DNA of 64,000 nucleotides from Rheinheimera nanhaiensis E407-8 (GTDB lineage: Bacteria; Pseudomonadota; Gammaproteobacteria; Enterobacterales; Alteromonadaceae): the NCBI RefSeq assembly GCF_000296695.1, contig NZ_BAFK01000005.1:124001-188000 (forward strand), given 5' to 3'. Position numbers and translations under genes: made by a program. The notes under the pieces are model-generated. The model ran no database searches. It was given only the letters and a program-made list of their open reading frames with translations, and was not told the DNA's origin. Position 1 is the stretch's first letter. Each line of letters starts with the position of its first letter. Positions 7,055 through 13,768 of the stretch are shown here, piece by piece.

Positions 7055-7780
7055 ATGAAACTGAACTGTGATCTGGGCGAAAGTTATGGCAGCTGGCAAA
7101 TGGGGCTGGATGCCGATGTTATGCCGCATATAGACATGGCCAATATCGCCTGTGGCTTTCATGCCGGAGATGCCGATGTGATGGCAGGTACCCTGGCGCT
7201 GGCAAAGCAGCACGGCGTCGCTATTGGCGCCCACCCGTCTTACCCGGATTTACAGGGTTTTGGCCGGCGCAGCATGGCGCTGTCGCACAGTGAGATTGTT
7301 AATTGCCTGCGTTATCAGATTGCTGCGCTGGATGGCATGGCATTAAGCGCCGGCGTAACACTGAGCTATGTGAAACCGCATGGCGCCCTGTATAACGATA
7401 TGATGGCCAAGCCCGCGGTATTTGCCGCTGTGCTGGATGCGGTGGCCGGTTTTTATAAGCCATTAAAGCTGATGATCTTAGCCACTGCGCGCCAGCAGGA
7501 ATTCGCCACCCTGGCCAAAGCACAGGGCGTTGCGTTGTTGTTTGAAGCCTTTGCCGACCGGCGCTATACCGACGAAGGCACCCTAACGCCGCGTAGCCAG
7601 ACCGGCGCGGTATTGCATGGCGATGATATGCTGGCACAGGTCAGGCAGCTGGTTAAGCACGGCAGTGTGACTACCGCCTCTGGCAAACAACTGGCACTTA
7701 ACGCCGATACGCTCTGTGTACATGGCGATAACCAGGCGGCGATAGCCCAGGTGCAACAAATACGGGCACTGCTGGCATGA
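7055..7780 (+). CDS. pxpA: 5-oxoprolinase subunit A (LamB/YcsF family)
   Basis: At 241 residues it has the full PxpA pattern: MKLNCDLGESYGSW at the start, ANIACGFHAGDADVM near 30, GAHPSYPDLQGFGRR near 60, and VKPHGALYNDM near 108. With PxpB and PxpC it forms the ATP-dependent prokaryotic 5-oxoprolinase, which opens 5-oxoproline (pyroglutamate) to glutamate. The start is ATG at 7055; GTG one codon earlier is possible. The stop overlaps the pxpB start, so the three are coupled. It leads an operon with D-glutamate-related genes. Confidence 0.94.
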   Translation: MKLNCDLGESYGSWQMGLDADVMPHIDMANIACGFHAGDADVMAGTLALAKQHGVAIGAHPSYPDLQGFGRRSMALSHSEIVNCLRYQIAALDGMALSAGVTLSYVKPHGALYNDMMAKPAVFAAVLDAVAGFYKPLKLMILATARQQEFATLAKAQGVALLFEAFADRRYTDEGTLTPRSQTGAVLHGDDMLAQVRQLVKHGSVTTASGKQLALNADTLCVHGDNQAAIAQVQQIRALLA

Positions 7781-8511
7781 GCGCTGTTGGTATAAGCAAG
7801 CCGCAGTATCAGCTGACTGTCGCCGGTGAAAATGCACTGATGCTGTATTTTGACCAGCGTATTGACCCGGCTATTTCTGCACTGGTGCAGCAGGCCTGTG
7901 CGCTAATTAAAGTCGAGCTAGGCGAAGATGTAATCGATATTCTGCCGTCTTATGCTTCTGTTCTGGTGATATTTAACCCTTTTAGTACCGATTTATACCG
8001 GGTGCAGGCGCAGCTGCAACACTGTTTGGCACAGCTGCAAACGGCTGACAGCCACAGCGGCAAAGTCGTCGAGCTGCCGGTATATTACAGCGAAGAATCA
8101 GGGCCGGATTTAGCGCTGATCGCCCGGACAAAAAACATCAGCATCGATGAGGTGATAAAACGGCATCAGGCCATCAGTTACCGCGTTTATGCCATCGGCT
8201 TTGCGCCCGGTTTTGCGTATTTAGGCGAGGTCGACCCGCTGCTGCAGATGCCGCGTTTAGCCACACCGCGGGCCAAGGTGCCGCGCGGTGCTGTCGCCAT
8301 AGCCGACCGGCAAACGGCGGTGTACCCGGCGCCATCGCCCGGTGGCTGGAATTTAATTGGCCTGTGCCCGACACGGATGTTTAACCCACAAGCCGAACCG
8401 GTGATGCCGGTGGCGGTAGGTGATGAAGTGCGTTTTATGGCGATAGATAAGGCAGAATTCTTACGTTTAGGTGGTGAACTGCCAGCACAGCTTACGGGAG
8501 CTAAACCATGA
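7777..8511 (+). CDS. pxpB: 5-oxoprolinase subunit B (KipI family)
   Basis: The 244-residue protein matches the KipI/PxpB family: GENALMLYFDQRIDP near the N-terminus, and in the second half YRVYAIGFAPGFAYLGEVDP and TPRAKVPRGAVAIADRQTAV. It partners with PxpC as the ATP-using half of 5-oxoprolinase. B. subtilis KipI also inhibits a sporulation kinase, which is not relevant here. ATG overlaps the pxpA stop (ATGA) and its own stop overlaps pxpC in the same way. The cyclophilin-like C-terminal fold is expected from the family. Confidence 0.93.
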   Translation: MSAVGISKPQYQLTVAGENALMLYFDQRIDPAISALVQQACALIKVELGEDVIDILPSYASVLVIFNPFSTDLYRVQAQLQHCLAQLQTADSHSGKVVELPVYYSEESGPDLALIARTKNISIDEVIKRHQAISYRVYAIGFAPGFAYLGEVDPLLQMPRLATPRAKVPRGAVAIADRQTAVYPAPSPGGWNLIGLCPTRMFNPQAEPVMPVAVGDEVRFMAIDKAEFLRLGGELPAQLTGAKP

Positions 8512-9449
8512 GCAGTTTTAGCGTTATAGCCCCCGGCGTACTAAGTTTACTGCAGGACAGCGGCCGCGTTGGCCAAAGTGCGCTCGGCTTAACCACCGGC
8601 GGGCCTATGGATGCGCCGTCGGCCAGCTGGGCCAACCGGCTGCTGGGTAATGCTAGTAATGCCACGCTGATTGAATGCAGTGTCGGTGGCCTGCAGCTGC
8701 GCGCTGAAACCCACAGTTTTATTGCCATTACCGGTGCAATATTGCCAGTGAGCATTAACGGTAAAGCGGTAGAACAATGGACAGTGCATCAGGTACAGGC
8801 AGGCGATGTCATTGAGCTGGGGATGGTAAGCAAAGGCCTGCGCGCTTATGTGGCAGTAGCCGGTGGCTTTAACATCACGCCGCAGTTTGGCAGCACGGCT
8901 ACCGTGCTGCGCGAAGGCATCGGCGGCTTAAATGGCAATAAACTGCAAGCCGGCGATACGCTTAGCGCCAACCGCGTAATCAAACTTCAGCGTCAGCGCT
9001 TGCCGGCGTCTTACCGGCCACAGTTTAACCAGACATTGACGCTGCGGCTGATTGAAGGCTATCAGGCCGGCAGTTTTAGTGCCACCGAGCGCCAGCGTTT
9101 TTATCTTCATAGCTACAAGGTTACGCCGCAGGCCGATCGCATGGGTTATAAACTGAGCGGTGCGGCGATACAGTGCCAGCAAACACAACTGTTATCTGAG
9201 GGGATCTGCTACGGCGCGGTGCAGATTCCACCGGATGGACAGCCGATTGTATTACTGAACGACCGGCAAACGTTGGGCGGCTACCCGAAGATCGGCAGCG
9301 TGCTGTCGCTGGATTGCGCCTTACTGGCCCAGGCCGGCGCCGGTACCGAGCTGTATTTTACGCCAATCAGCCCCGAGCAGGCGCATAATGCGTTGTGTTT
9401 GGCCAAAGTACGTACTGCTGCCATTCGCAGCCAACTGGTGAGCCTGTAA
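8508..9449 (+). CDS. pxpC: 5-oxoprolinase subunit C (KipA family)
   Basis: The 313-residue protein shows the KipA/PxpC pattern: APGVLSLLQDSGRVGQSALG at the start, GGPMDAPSASWANRLLGN near 28, and SEGICYGAVQIPPDGQPIVL in the last third. It completes the 5-oxoprolinase complex in the cytoplasm. Translation is coupled to pxpB by ATGA, and its TAA is followed at once by the ATG of the next gene. The length is close to the usual 300-320. Confidence 0.93.
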   Translation: MSSFSVIAPGVLSLLQDSGRVGQSALGLTTGGPMDAPSASWANRLLGNASNATLIECSVGGLQLRAETHSFIAITGAILPVSINGKAVEQWTVHQVQAGDVIELGMVSKGLRAYVAVAGGFNITPQFGSTATVLREGIGGLNGNKLQAGDTLSANRVIKLQRQRLPASYRPQFNQTLTLRLIEGYQAGSFSATERQRFYLHSYKVTPQADRMGYKLSGAAIQCQQTQLLSEGICYGAVQIPPDGQPIVLLNDRQTLGGYPKIGSVLSLDCALLAQAGAGTELYFTPISPEQAHNALCLAKVRTAAIRSQLVSL

Positions 9450-10295
9450 ATGAGCAACGCAGCAGTGGATTATCTGGCCATCAGCCAGCAAATTGAACAG
9501 TTACTCGTGCGGCAAAACCTGCGCGGCATGGCGACACTGCAACCGCATTTAGCGCCGGGTTACATTCTGCGGGCAGCAAAGCTGCTTAACCAGTGCCGTG
9601 GCAAGGTGCTGATTGGCACCGGCTTTCCGGTACTGGATACCTTTGAAACCGACGGCCCGGTCGGCGCTATTGGCTTGTATCAGCTGTTGCAAAAACTGGG
9701 CGCCACGCCGGTGCTCGTTTGCGGTGACCCGCTATACAGCGCGCTAAAAGCCGATTATCAGTGCTACCCCATCAGGGTAAACCAATATGATGCGCTACCG
9801 GAGATTGCCAACGCAGCGCTGGCTGAGCTACAACCGCAGTTGGTGATCTCGATTGAGCGGCCCGGCTTTAATGCCAAGGGGCGCTACGCCAATATGCGCG
9901 GCGAAGATATTAGCGCGCGCTGCGCCAGCTTTGACTATTTTGTTAGCCAGGCGACCTGCCCTACCATTGGTATAGGCGATGGCGGTAATGAGATTGGTAT
10001 GGGCAATTTATATCAGCAGGTAAGTGCACTGAATATTACGCCCTGTGTGACCCGCTGTGACGAGCTGATTGTTGCTGATGTGTCTAACTGGGCGGCCTGG
10101 GCGTTAGCGGCCATGGTGTCGGTATTGCGCGGGGAAAACCTGCTTAGCGGCGCTGAGCCACTGGCAATTTTGCAGTATTTATCGGCCAAAGGCAGCGTTG
10201 ATGGGGTGACCCGGTTAAATACCCTCACCGAAGATGGCCTGGCGCATACCGAAGGCGAACAGCTTATTAGGGATCTTGAATTACTAACAAAATGA
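9450..10295 (+). CDS. D-glutamate cyclase-like protein (DUF4392)
   Basis: This 281-residue protein matches the DUF4392 / C-terminal D-glutamate cyclase family: IGTGFPVLDTFETDGPVGAI near 50, SIERPGFNAKGRYANMRGED near 130, and GIGDGGNEIGMG near 173. The mammalian relative interconverts D-glutamate and 5-oxo-D-proline. It starts directly after the pxpC stop, so it is cotranscribed with 5-oxoprolinase. Forming oxoproline for PxpABC from D-glutamate is therefore a strong inference. It lacks the extra N-terminal domain of the animal protein, as is usual in bacteria. Confidence 0.85.
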   Translation: MSNAAVDYLAISQQIEQLLVRQNLRGMATLQPHLAPGYILRAAKLLNQCRGKVLIGTGFPVLDTFETDGPVGAIGLYQLLQKLGATPVLVCGDPLYSALKADYQCYPIRVNQYDALPEIANAALAELQPQLVISIERPGFNAKGRYANMRGEDISARCASFDYFVSQATCPTIGIGDGGNEIGMGNLYQQVSALNITPCVTRCDELIVADVSNWAAWALAAMVSVLRGENLLSGAEPLAILQYLSAKGSVDGVTRLNTLTEDGLAHTEGEQLIRDLELLTK

Positions 10296-10392
10296 GAATC
10301 GGTTTACCCTAAGCCGACCGTTGCAGGCCAGGATGGCCGAATCGAGCCTACAGGGATGTATTTACGGCGTGTCGGTGTGGGTGAACCGGTTC
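10296..10392 (+). repeat. Long hairpin repeat between cyclase and aminotransferase genes, copy C
   Basis: GAATCGGTTTACCC at 10296-10309 pairs with GGGTGAACCGGTTC at 10379-10392. The two differences from perfect pairing become G-U pairs only in a plus-strand RNA. CCGAC at 10314-10318 pairs with GTCGG at 10371-10375. Inside lie GGCCAGGATGGCC and CAGGGATGT, which resemble the inner motifs of copies A and B read in reverse (GGCATGGATGCC and CAGGGATGT). It looks like a different subtype of the same dispersed hairpin family, and it would be transcribed within this operon. Confidence 0.65.
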
Positions 10393-10432
10393 GATTGTGC
10401 ACAACAGAACCGTGTTTACAGCGAGAACCGCA

Positions 10433-11299
10433 ATGACAACAGTATATTTAAACGGCGCCTTTGTACCGGCCAGCGAAGCGAAAATATCGCCGATGGACCG
10501 CGGCTTTTTATTCGGCGACGGCATCTATGAAGTGATCCCAAGCTACGGCGGCCGCTTTGTCGGCTTTGGCCCGCATATCGACCGCATGCACAGCGGCCTG
10601 GCGCAGTTATCGATAGACCCCAAGCTGAGCCAAGCCGACTGGCAGCGCATTGCCGATCAACTGCTGGCCGATAACCGCGCTGAACTGGGTGATAATATCG
10701 GCGTGTATTTTCAGGTAAGCCGTGGCACCGACAGCAAACGCGGCCATGCTTTCCCGGCCAATATTACACCAACAGTATTTGGTTTTGCCTTTGCCATACC
10801 GCCCGAGCCGGTAGCAGATAAAACCAAAGTCACCACTTATGCCGTGGTCACCGGCCAGGACTTACGCTGGCAGCGCTGCCATATTAAATCCACGTCACTG
10901 CTTGGCAATGTGCTGCATTACCAGCAGGGCTACAGCCAGGGTGCGCAGGAAATATTACTGTTTGATCAAGACGGCAACCTAACCGAAGGCGCGGCGGTAA
11001 ATGTGTTTATCGTCAAAGACGGTGTTATTGCCACGCCACCACTTAGCCATAAACTACTGCCCGGCATAACGCGGCAACTGCTGCTGGCAATCCTCGCCAA
11101 GCACAGCAACATCAAGGTAGAAGAGCGTGATATCAGCGAAGCGGAAGTATTAGCCGCGGATGAAATCTGGCTTACCAGCTCCAGCAAAGAAATAGCGCCA
11201 GTGCTGTTTGTCAACGACAAGCCGGTGGCTAACGGCGAGGTCGGCGATGTCTGGCTGGCGGTACAACAACTGTTTAGCGCGCATAAATTCGACTACTAA
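10433..11299 (+). CDS. dat: D-amino-acid aminotransferase (PLP fold type IV)
   Basis: The 288-residue protein is a class IV PLP aminotransferase with ISPMDRGFLFGDGIYEVIP at about 18-36, the PLP lysine in HIKSTSLLGNVL near 150, and EIWLTSSSKEIAPV near 245. It matches D-alanine aminotransferases, which move the amino group between D-alanine and D-glutamate. ATG at 10433 gives the family N-terminus MTTVYLNGAFVPA; the longer frame from 10397 does not. Its place after PxpABC and the cyclase suggests it feeds D-glutamate into that route. Branched-chain aminotransferase or aminodeoxychorismate lyase activity is less likely. Confidence 0.86.
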   Translation: MTTVYLNGAFVPASEAKISPMDRGFLFGDGIYEVIPSYGGRFVGFGPHIDRMHSGLAQLSIDPKLSQADWQRIADQLLADNRAELGDNIGVYFQVSRGTDSKRGHAFPANITPTVFGFAFAIPPEPVADKTKVTTYAVVTGQDLRWQRCHIKSTSLLGNVLHYQQGYSQGAQEILLFDQDGNLTEGAAVNVFIVKDGVIATPPLSHKLLPGITRQLLLAILAKHSNIKVEERDISEAEVLAADEIWLTSSSKEIAPVLFVNDKPVANGEVGDVWLAVQQLFSAHKFDY

Positions 11300-11312
11300 C
11301 TCACCTCTTTTA

Positions 11313-11332
11313 GGCGCTGCAACCGCAGCGCC
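11313..11332 (+). terminator. Stem-loop after dat
   Basis: GGCGCTGC at 11313-11320 and GCAGCGCC at 11325-11332 form a perfect eight-base stem with loop AACC, 14 bases after the stop. The following bases are only moderately T-rich, so termination may be weak. Confidence 0.55.
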
Positions 11333-11425
11333 ATATCCCTTTCTCGCCCTCGTTAACAAATATTTAATTTACAAAATATTGTCTTTTAGTTATCTTTTAG
11401 CAACTTCATTTGTGCAGAGCTATCC

Positions 11426-11956
11426 ATGCAAGGTATGAGTACAAAGCGCAAGCCATGGCTGCTACTCACAGCAGCACTAGGGTTTTTAGTATTTTTTGTT
11501 TTTTCACAACAGGTTATGGCAGATATGTTTAGTTGGTTTAAAAAATACGACGTGCATTTGTCCCCGGCGGTGCGGGGCACCGTGTTACTTGATGGCAAGC
11601 CACTTGCCAATGCAGTGGTATCAAGAGAGCTGCATTACGACAAGGAATATGTTGATAGAACCAGCACAGACAGCGATGGAAACTTCAGCTTTCCAGAAAA
11701 AAATATCCGCTCACGCAAACCTGGTGGCCTGGCAGAAATGCGCACACGCCAAGTAATTGTTGTGCAGCATCAACAAAAAAACTATCTGCTGTGGTATCTG
11801 ACAACTTCTAGTATTGCTCCGCAACAAGCAATAGTGCAAAGGCTTTCTTCGTTGAACTGCGACCTAACTAATGATGAACAGGAGCATGTTTTTTCTAATA
11901 TCGAAAAACCTGATTTCCCGCACAGCACATTTAGTATTTGCCGCTGGGCTGATTAA
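11426..11956 (+). CDS. DUF6795-like secreted protein, copy 1 (candidate immunity protein)
   Basis: This 176-residue protein has an N-terminal hydrophobic signal segment ending near VMAD, then the shared block MFSWFKKYDVHLSPAVRG and an Ig/carboxypeptidase-regulatory-like beta domain (VLLDGKPLANAVV, TDSDGNFSFPEKNIRS). It is paralogous to the protein at 13200-13718, and together they flank a class 3 lipase. A periplasmic protein next to a lipase in duplicate is the arrangement seen for immunity proteins of lipase effectors; that role is inference. The start could also be the ATG at 11435. The resemblance to DUF6795 is recalled, not searched. Confidence 0.75.
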   Translation: MQGMSTKRKPWLLLTAALGFLVFFVFSQQVMADMFSWFKKYDVHLSPAVRGTVLLDGKPLANAVVSRELHYDKEYVDRTSTDSDGNFSFPEKNIRSRKPGGLAEMRTRQVIVVQHQQKNYLLWYLTTSSIAPQQAIVQRLSSLNCDLTNDEQEHVFSNIEKPDFPHSTFSICRWAD

Positions 11957-11980
11957 TTACAGCATATAAGGACCTATGTA

Positions 11981-13153
11981 ATGTCTGCACTTACCCCGCG
12001 CGTAGCCGCTGAACTTGCCGAAATTGTCTACCAAATTGAGCGCCCATCAGCTTCCGGTGTTTACCGGTTAAATATGGGAAACTACGAAGCACGTAACTGT
12101 TTTAACTTTGACTTATCACAAGGCCCGGTAAAAGGCGTTTCCGGCGGCTCGCTCTTCAGCCTTTTTAATAAGACCACAGGTTTTGCTTTGGTAGGTAAAG
12201 GAATCAACCAATTCTCCAACGATTATGTAGTGACCATTCGCGGCACTCACATAAACCGTGACTGGTTAACAAACGGCAATATTGGTGTAACGGGCGGCGA
12301 TAATGGCACCGCAGTGCATGCAGGTTTTGATAAAACTTTTAGATCAATGAAGCCGGCTTTAGAGAAAATTTTGGCTCCGTTACTTGCCAGCAATGGCAGT
12401 GCTACTGTGCATTGTGTTGGTCATAGCCTTGGTGGCGCTTTAGCATCATTAACCGCAGATTGGGTAAAAAACCGCTTTAAGTGTAACGTTAATTTGTACA
12501 CCTTTGGTGCCCCAAGGGTGGGCATGCACGCGTTCTCCAAAAAGCATACTGGTACGCTAAATGCCATCTATCGTTGCACACATGGTGCAGACCCTGTGCC
12601 AATGATTCCACTATGGCCCTTTGTGCATGCACCTTATGAGGGCACTGAATACCGGCTTGATAGTGGTTCTGGCATTAGTGTTGAGGCTCATGGTATGGCA
12701 GAACACAAATCCCCTGGCTACCTTAACACCGCCAACAGCAGAAGTTGGCAGGCACTAAACCAACGTTCATCACTTAATTTCACGCTGGTCAGATTAAAGT
12801 ATGAAAACCGACATCAAGCGTCCTTTTCTACTTATTGGGCAGACAAAATCAGTGCTGCGCTGATCACACTGTTAAAAGATGCAGGTTACTACACAGCCAT
12901 CATGGCACAAGCTGCAATTGGTACAGGATTAACTTTCTACGACTTGCTAGCCCGTTCACTGGAGAGTATTGCTAAGGCCTCAACACAGTTTGCTGAGCAA
13001 ACCAAAGGCTTGCTCGGACATATGCTTGCTTTTGCCCGGCAGGCCGTTACAACAGTGACTGAGCTGACATTCAAATTTATCCGCTGGGTATTTGAAAAAA
13101 CAGTTGGCGCACTCTATCGCAGTGCGCGTAACGCTATTTCAAGCATTTCATAA
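11981..13153 (+). CDS. Class 3 lipase-domain protein (candidate secreted antibacterial effector)
   Basis: The 390-residue protein has an alpha/beta-hydrolase lipase domain: oxyanion region VTIRGTHINRDWL near 85, nucleophile elbow VGHSLGGAL with Ser149, a likely acid Asp204 in GADPVPMIP, and His237 or His242 near the end of the domain. Residues 285-390 are helical and amphipathic, and could be a membrane-inserting or export segment. There is no signal peptide, yet both neighbours have one. That mismatch fits an effector exported by another route, such as type VI secretion, with periplasmic immunity. No VgrG, PAAR or Hcp gene is in view. Confidence 0.85.
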   Translation: MSALTPRVAAELAEIVYQIERPSASGVYRLNMGNYEARNCFNFDLSQGPVKGVSGGSLFSLFNKTTGFALVGKGINQFSNDYVVTIRGTHINRDWLTNGNIGVTGGDNGTAVHAGFDKTFRSMKPALEKILAPLLASNGSATVHCVGHSLGGALASLTADWVKNRFKCNVNLYTFGAPRVGMHAFSKKHTGTLNAIYRCTHGADPVPMIPLWPFVHAPYEGTEYRLDSGSGISVEAHGMAEHKSPGYLNTANSRSWQALNQRSSLNFTLVRLKYENRHQASFSTYWADKISAALITLLKDAGYYTAIMAQAAIGTGLTFYDLLARSLESIAKASTQFAEQTKGLLGHMLAFARQAVTTVTELTFKFIRWVFEKTVGALYRSARNAISSIS

Positions 13154-13160
13154 ACTCTCA

Positions 13161-13190
13161 GGACCAGATAGTAATTAACTATCTGGTCCG
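13161..13190 (+). terminator. Long inverted repeat between lipase and second DUF6795 gene
   Basis: GGACCAGATAGT at 13161-13172 pairs with the reverse complement ACTATCTGGTCC ending at 13190, a 12-base stem with a short loop. GCTTTATCT follows. It lies 10 bases before the next ATG, so it may act as a weak terminator or block translation of the second immunity-like gene. Confidence 0.5.
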
Positions 13191-13199
13191 CTTTATCTA

Positions 13200-13718
13200 A
13201 TGAAGATACTTATTTCGATTAAGGTAATTCTGCTTACTTTAGCTCTGACATTAATTTATCCGCAACACGTTATGGCAGATATGTTTAGTTGGTTCAAAAA
13301 ATACGATGTGCATTTGTCCCCGGCAGTGCGGGGTAATATTAGCTTTAATGGTAACCCTGTTGCTAACGTCAAAGTGTTCCGCGAGCTGACATATGACAAA
13401 GAATATCTCGATTACGCCATGACCGATGCGCAGGGACGTTTTTCGTTTGATGAGAAGAACATCCGCTCACACCGGCCAGGCAGTGCCTTTGACACCTCAA
13501 AGCGTCAGGTACTGTACCTTGATTACCACAACCAGCGTTACCTGCTGTGGTATTACTCGACGCTAAACACCTCAGCAGCGCAAACGTTGACCGAGAAAAT
13601 GCAACAATTGCACTGCGAATTAACCCAACCGGAAAAACCTACGAATTACCTAACCAAGAGTTTCCTGAGCACCCGCACGGCGTTACAGGTGTCTGCAATC
13701 TGGACTAGTTGGCAATAG
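13200..13718 (+). CDS. DUF6795-like secreted protein, copy 2 (candidate immunity protein)
   Basis: The 172-residue protein has a signal peptide (MKILISIKVILLTLALTLIY, cleavage after HVMA) and the same block MFSWFKKYDVHLSPAVRG as copy 1. It shares the beta-domain motifs RELTYDKEY and SFDEKNIRSHRPG. The DNA around this block is almost identical between the copies (about 3 differences in 65 bases near 11513 and 13270), while the rest has diverged strongly, which suggests gene conversion or strong local constraint. The start codon directly follows a hairpin. Confidence 0.75.
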   Translation: MKILISIKVILLTLALTLIYPQHVMADMFSWFKKYDVHLSPAVRGNISFNGNPVANVKVFRELTYDKEYLDYAMTDAQGRFSFDEKNIRSHRPGSAFDTSKRQVLYLDYHNQRYLLWYYSTLNTSAAQTLTEKMQQLHCELTQPEKPTNYLTKSFLSTRTALQVSAIWTSWQ

Positions 13719-13768
13719 TGATAGCTATAATGCTTGATCAGTCAGTAAATATCAGGGCTGATGCTGCA

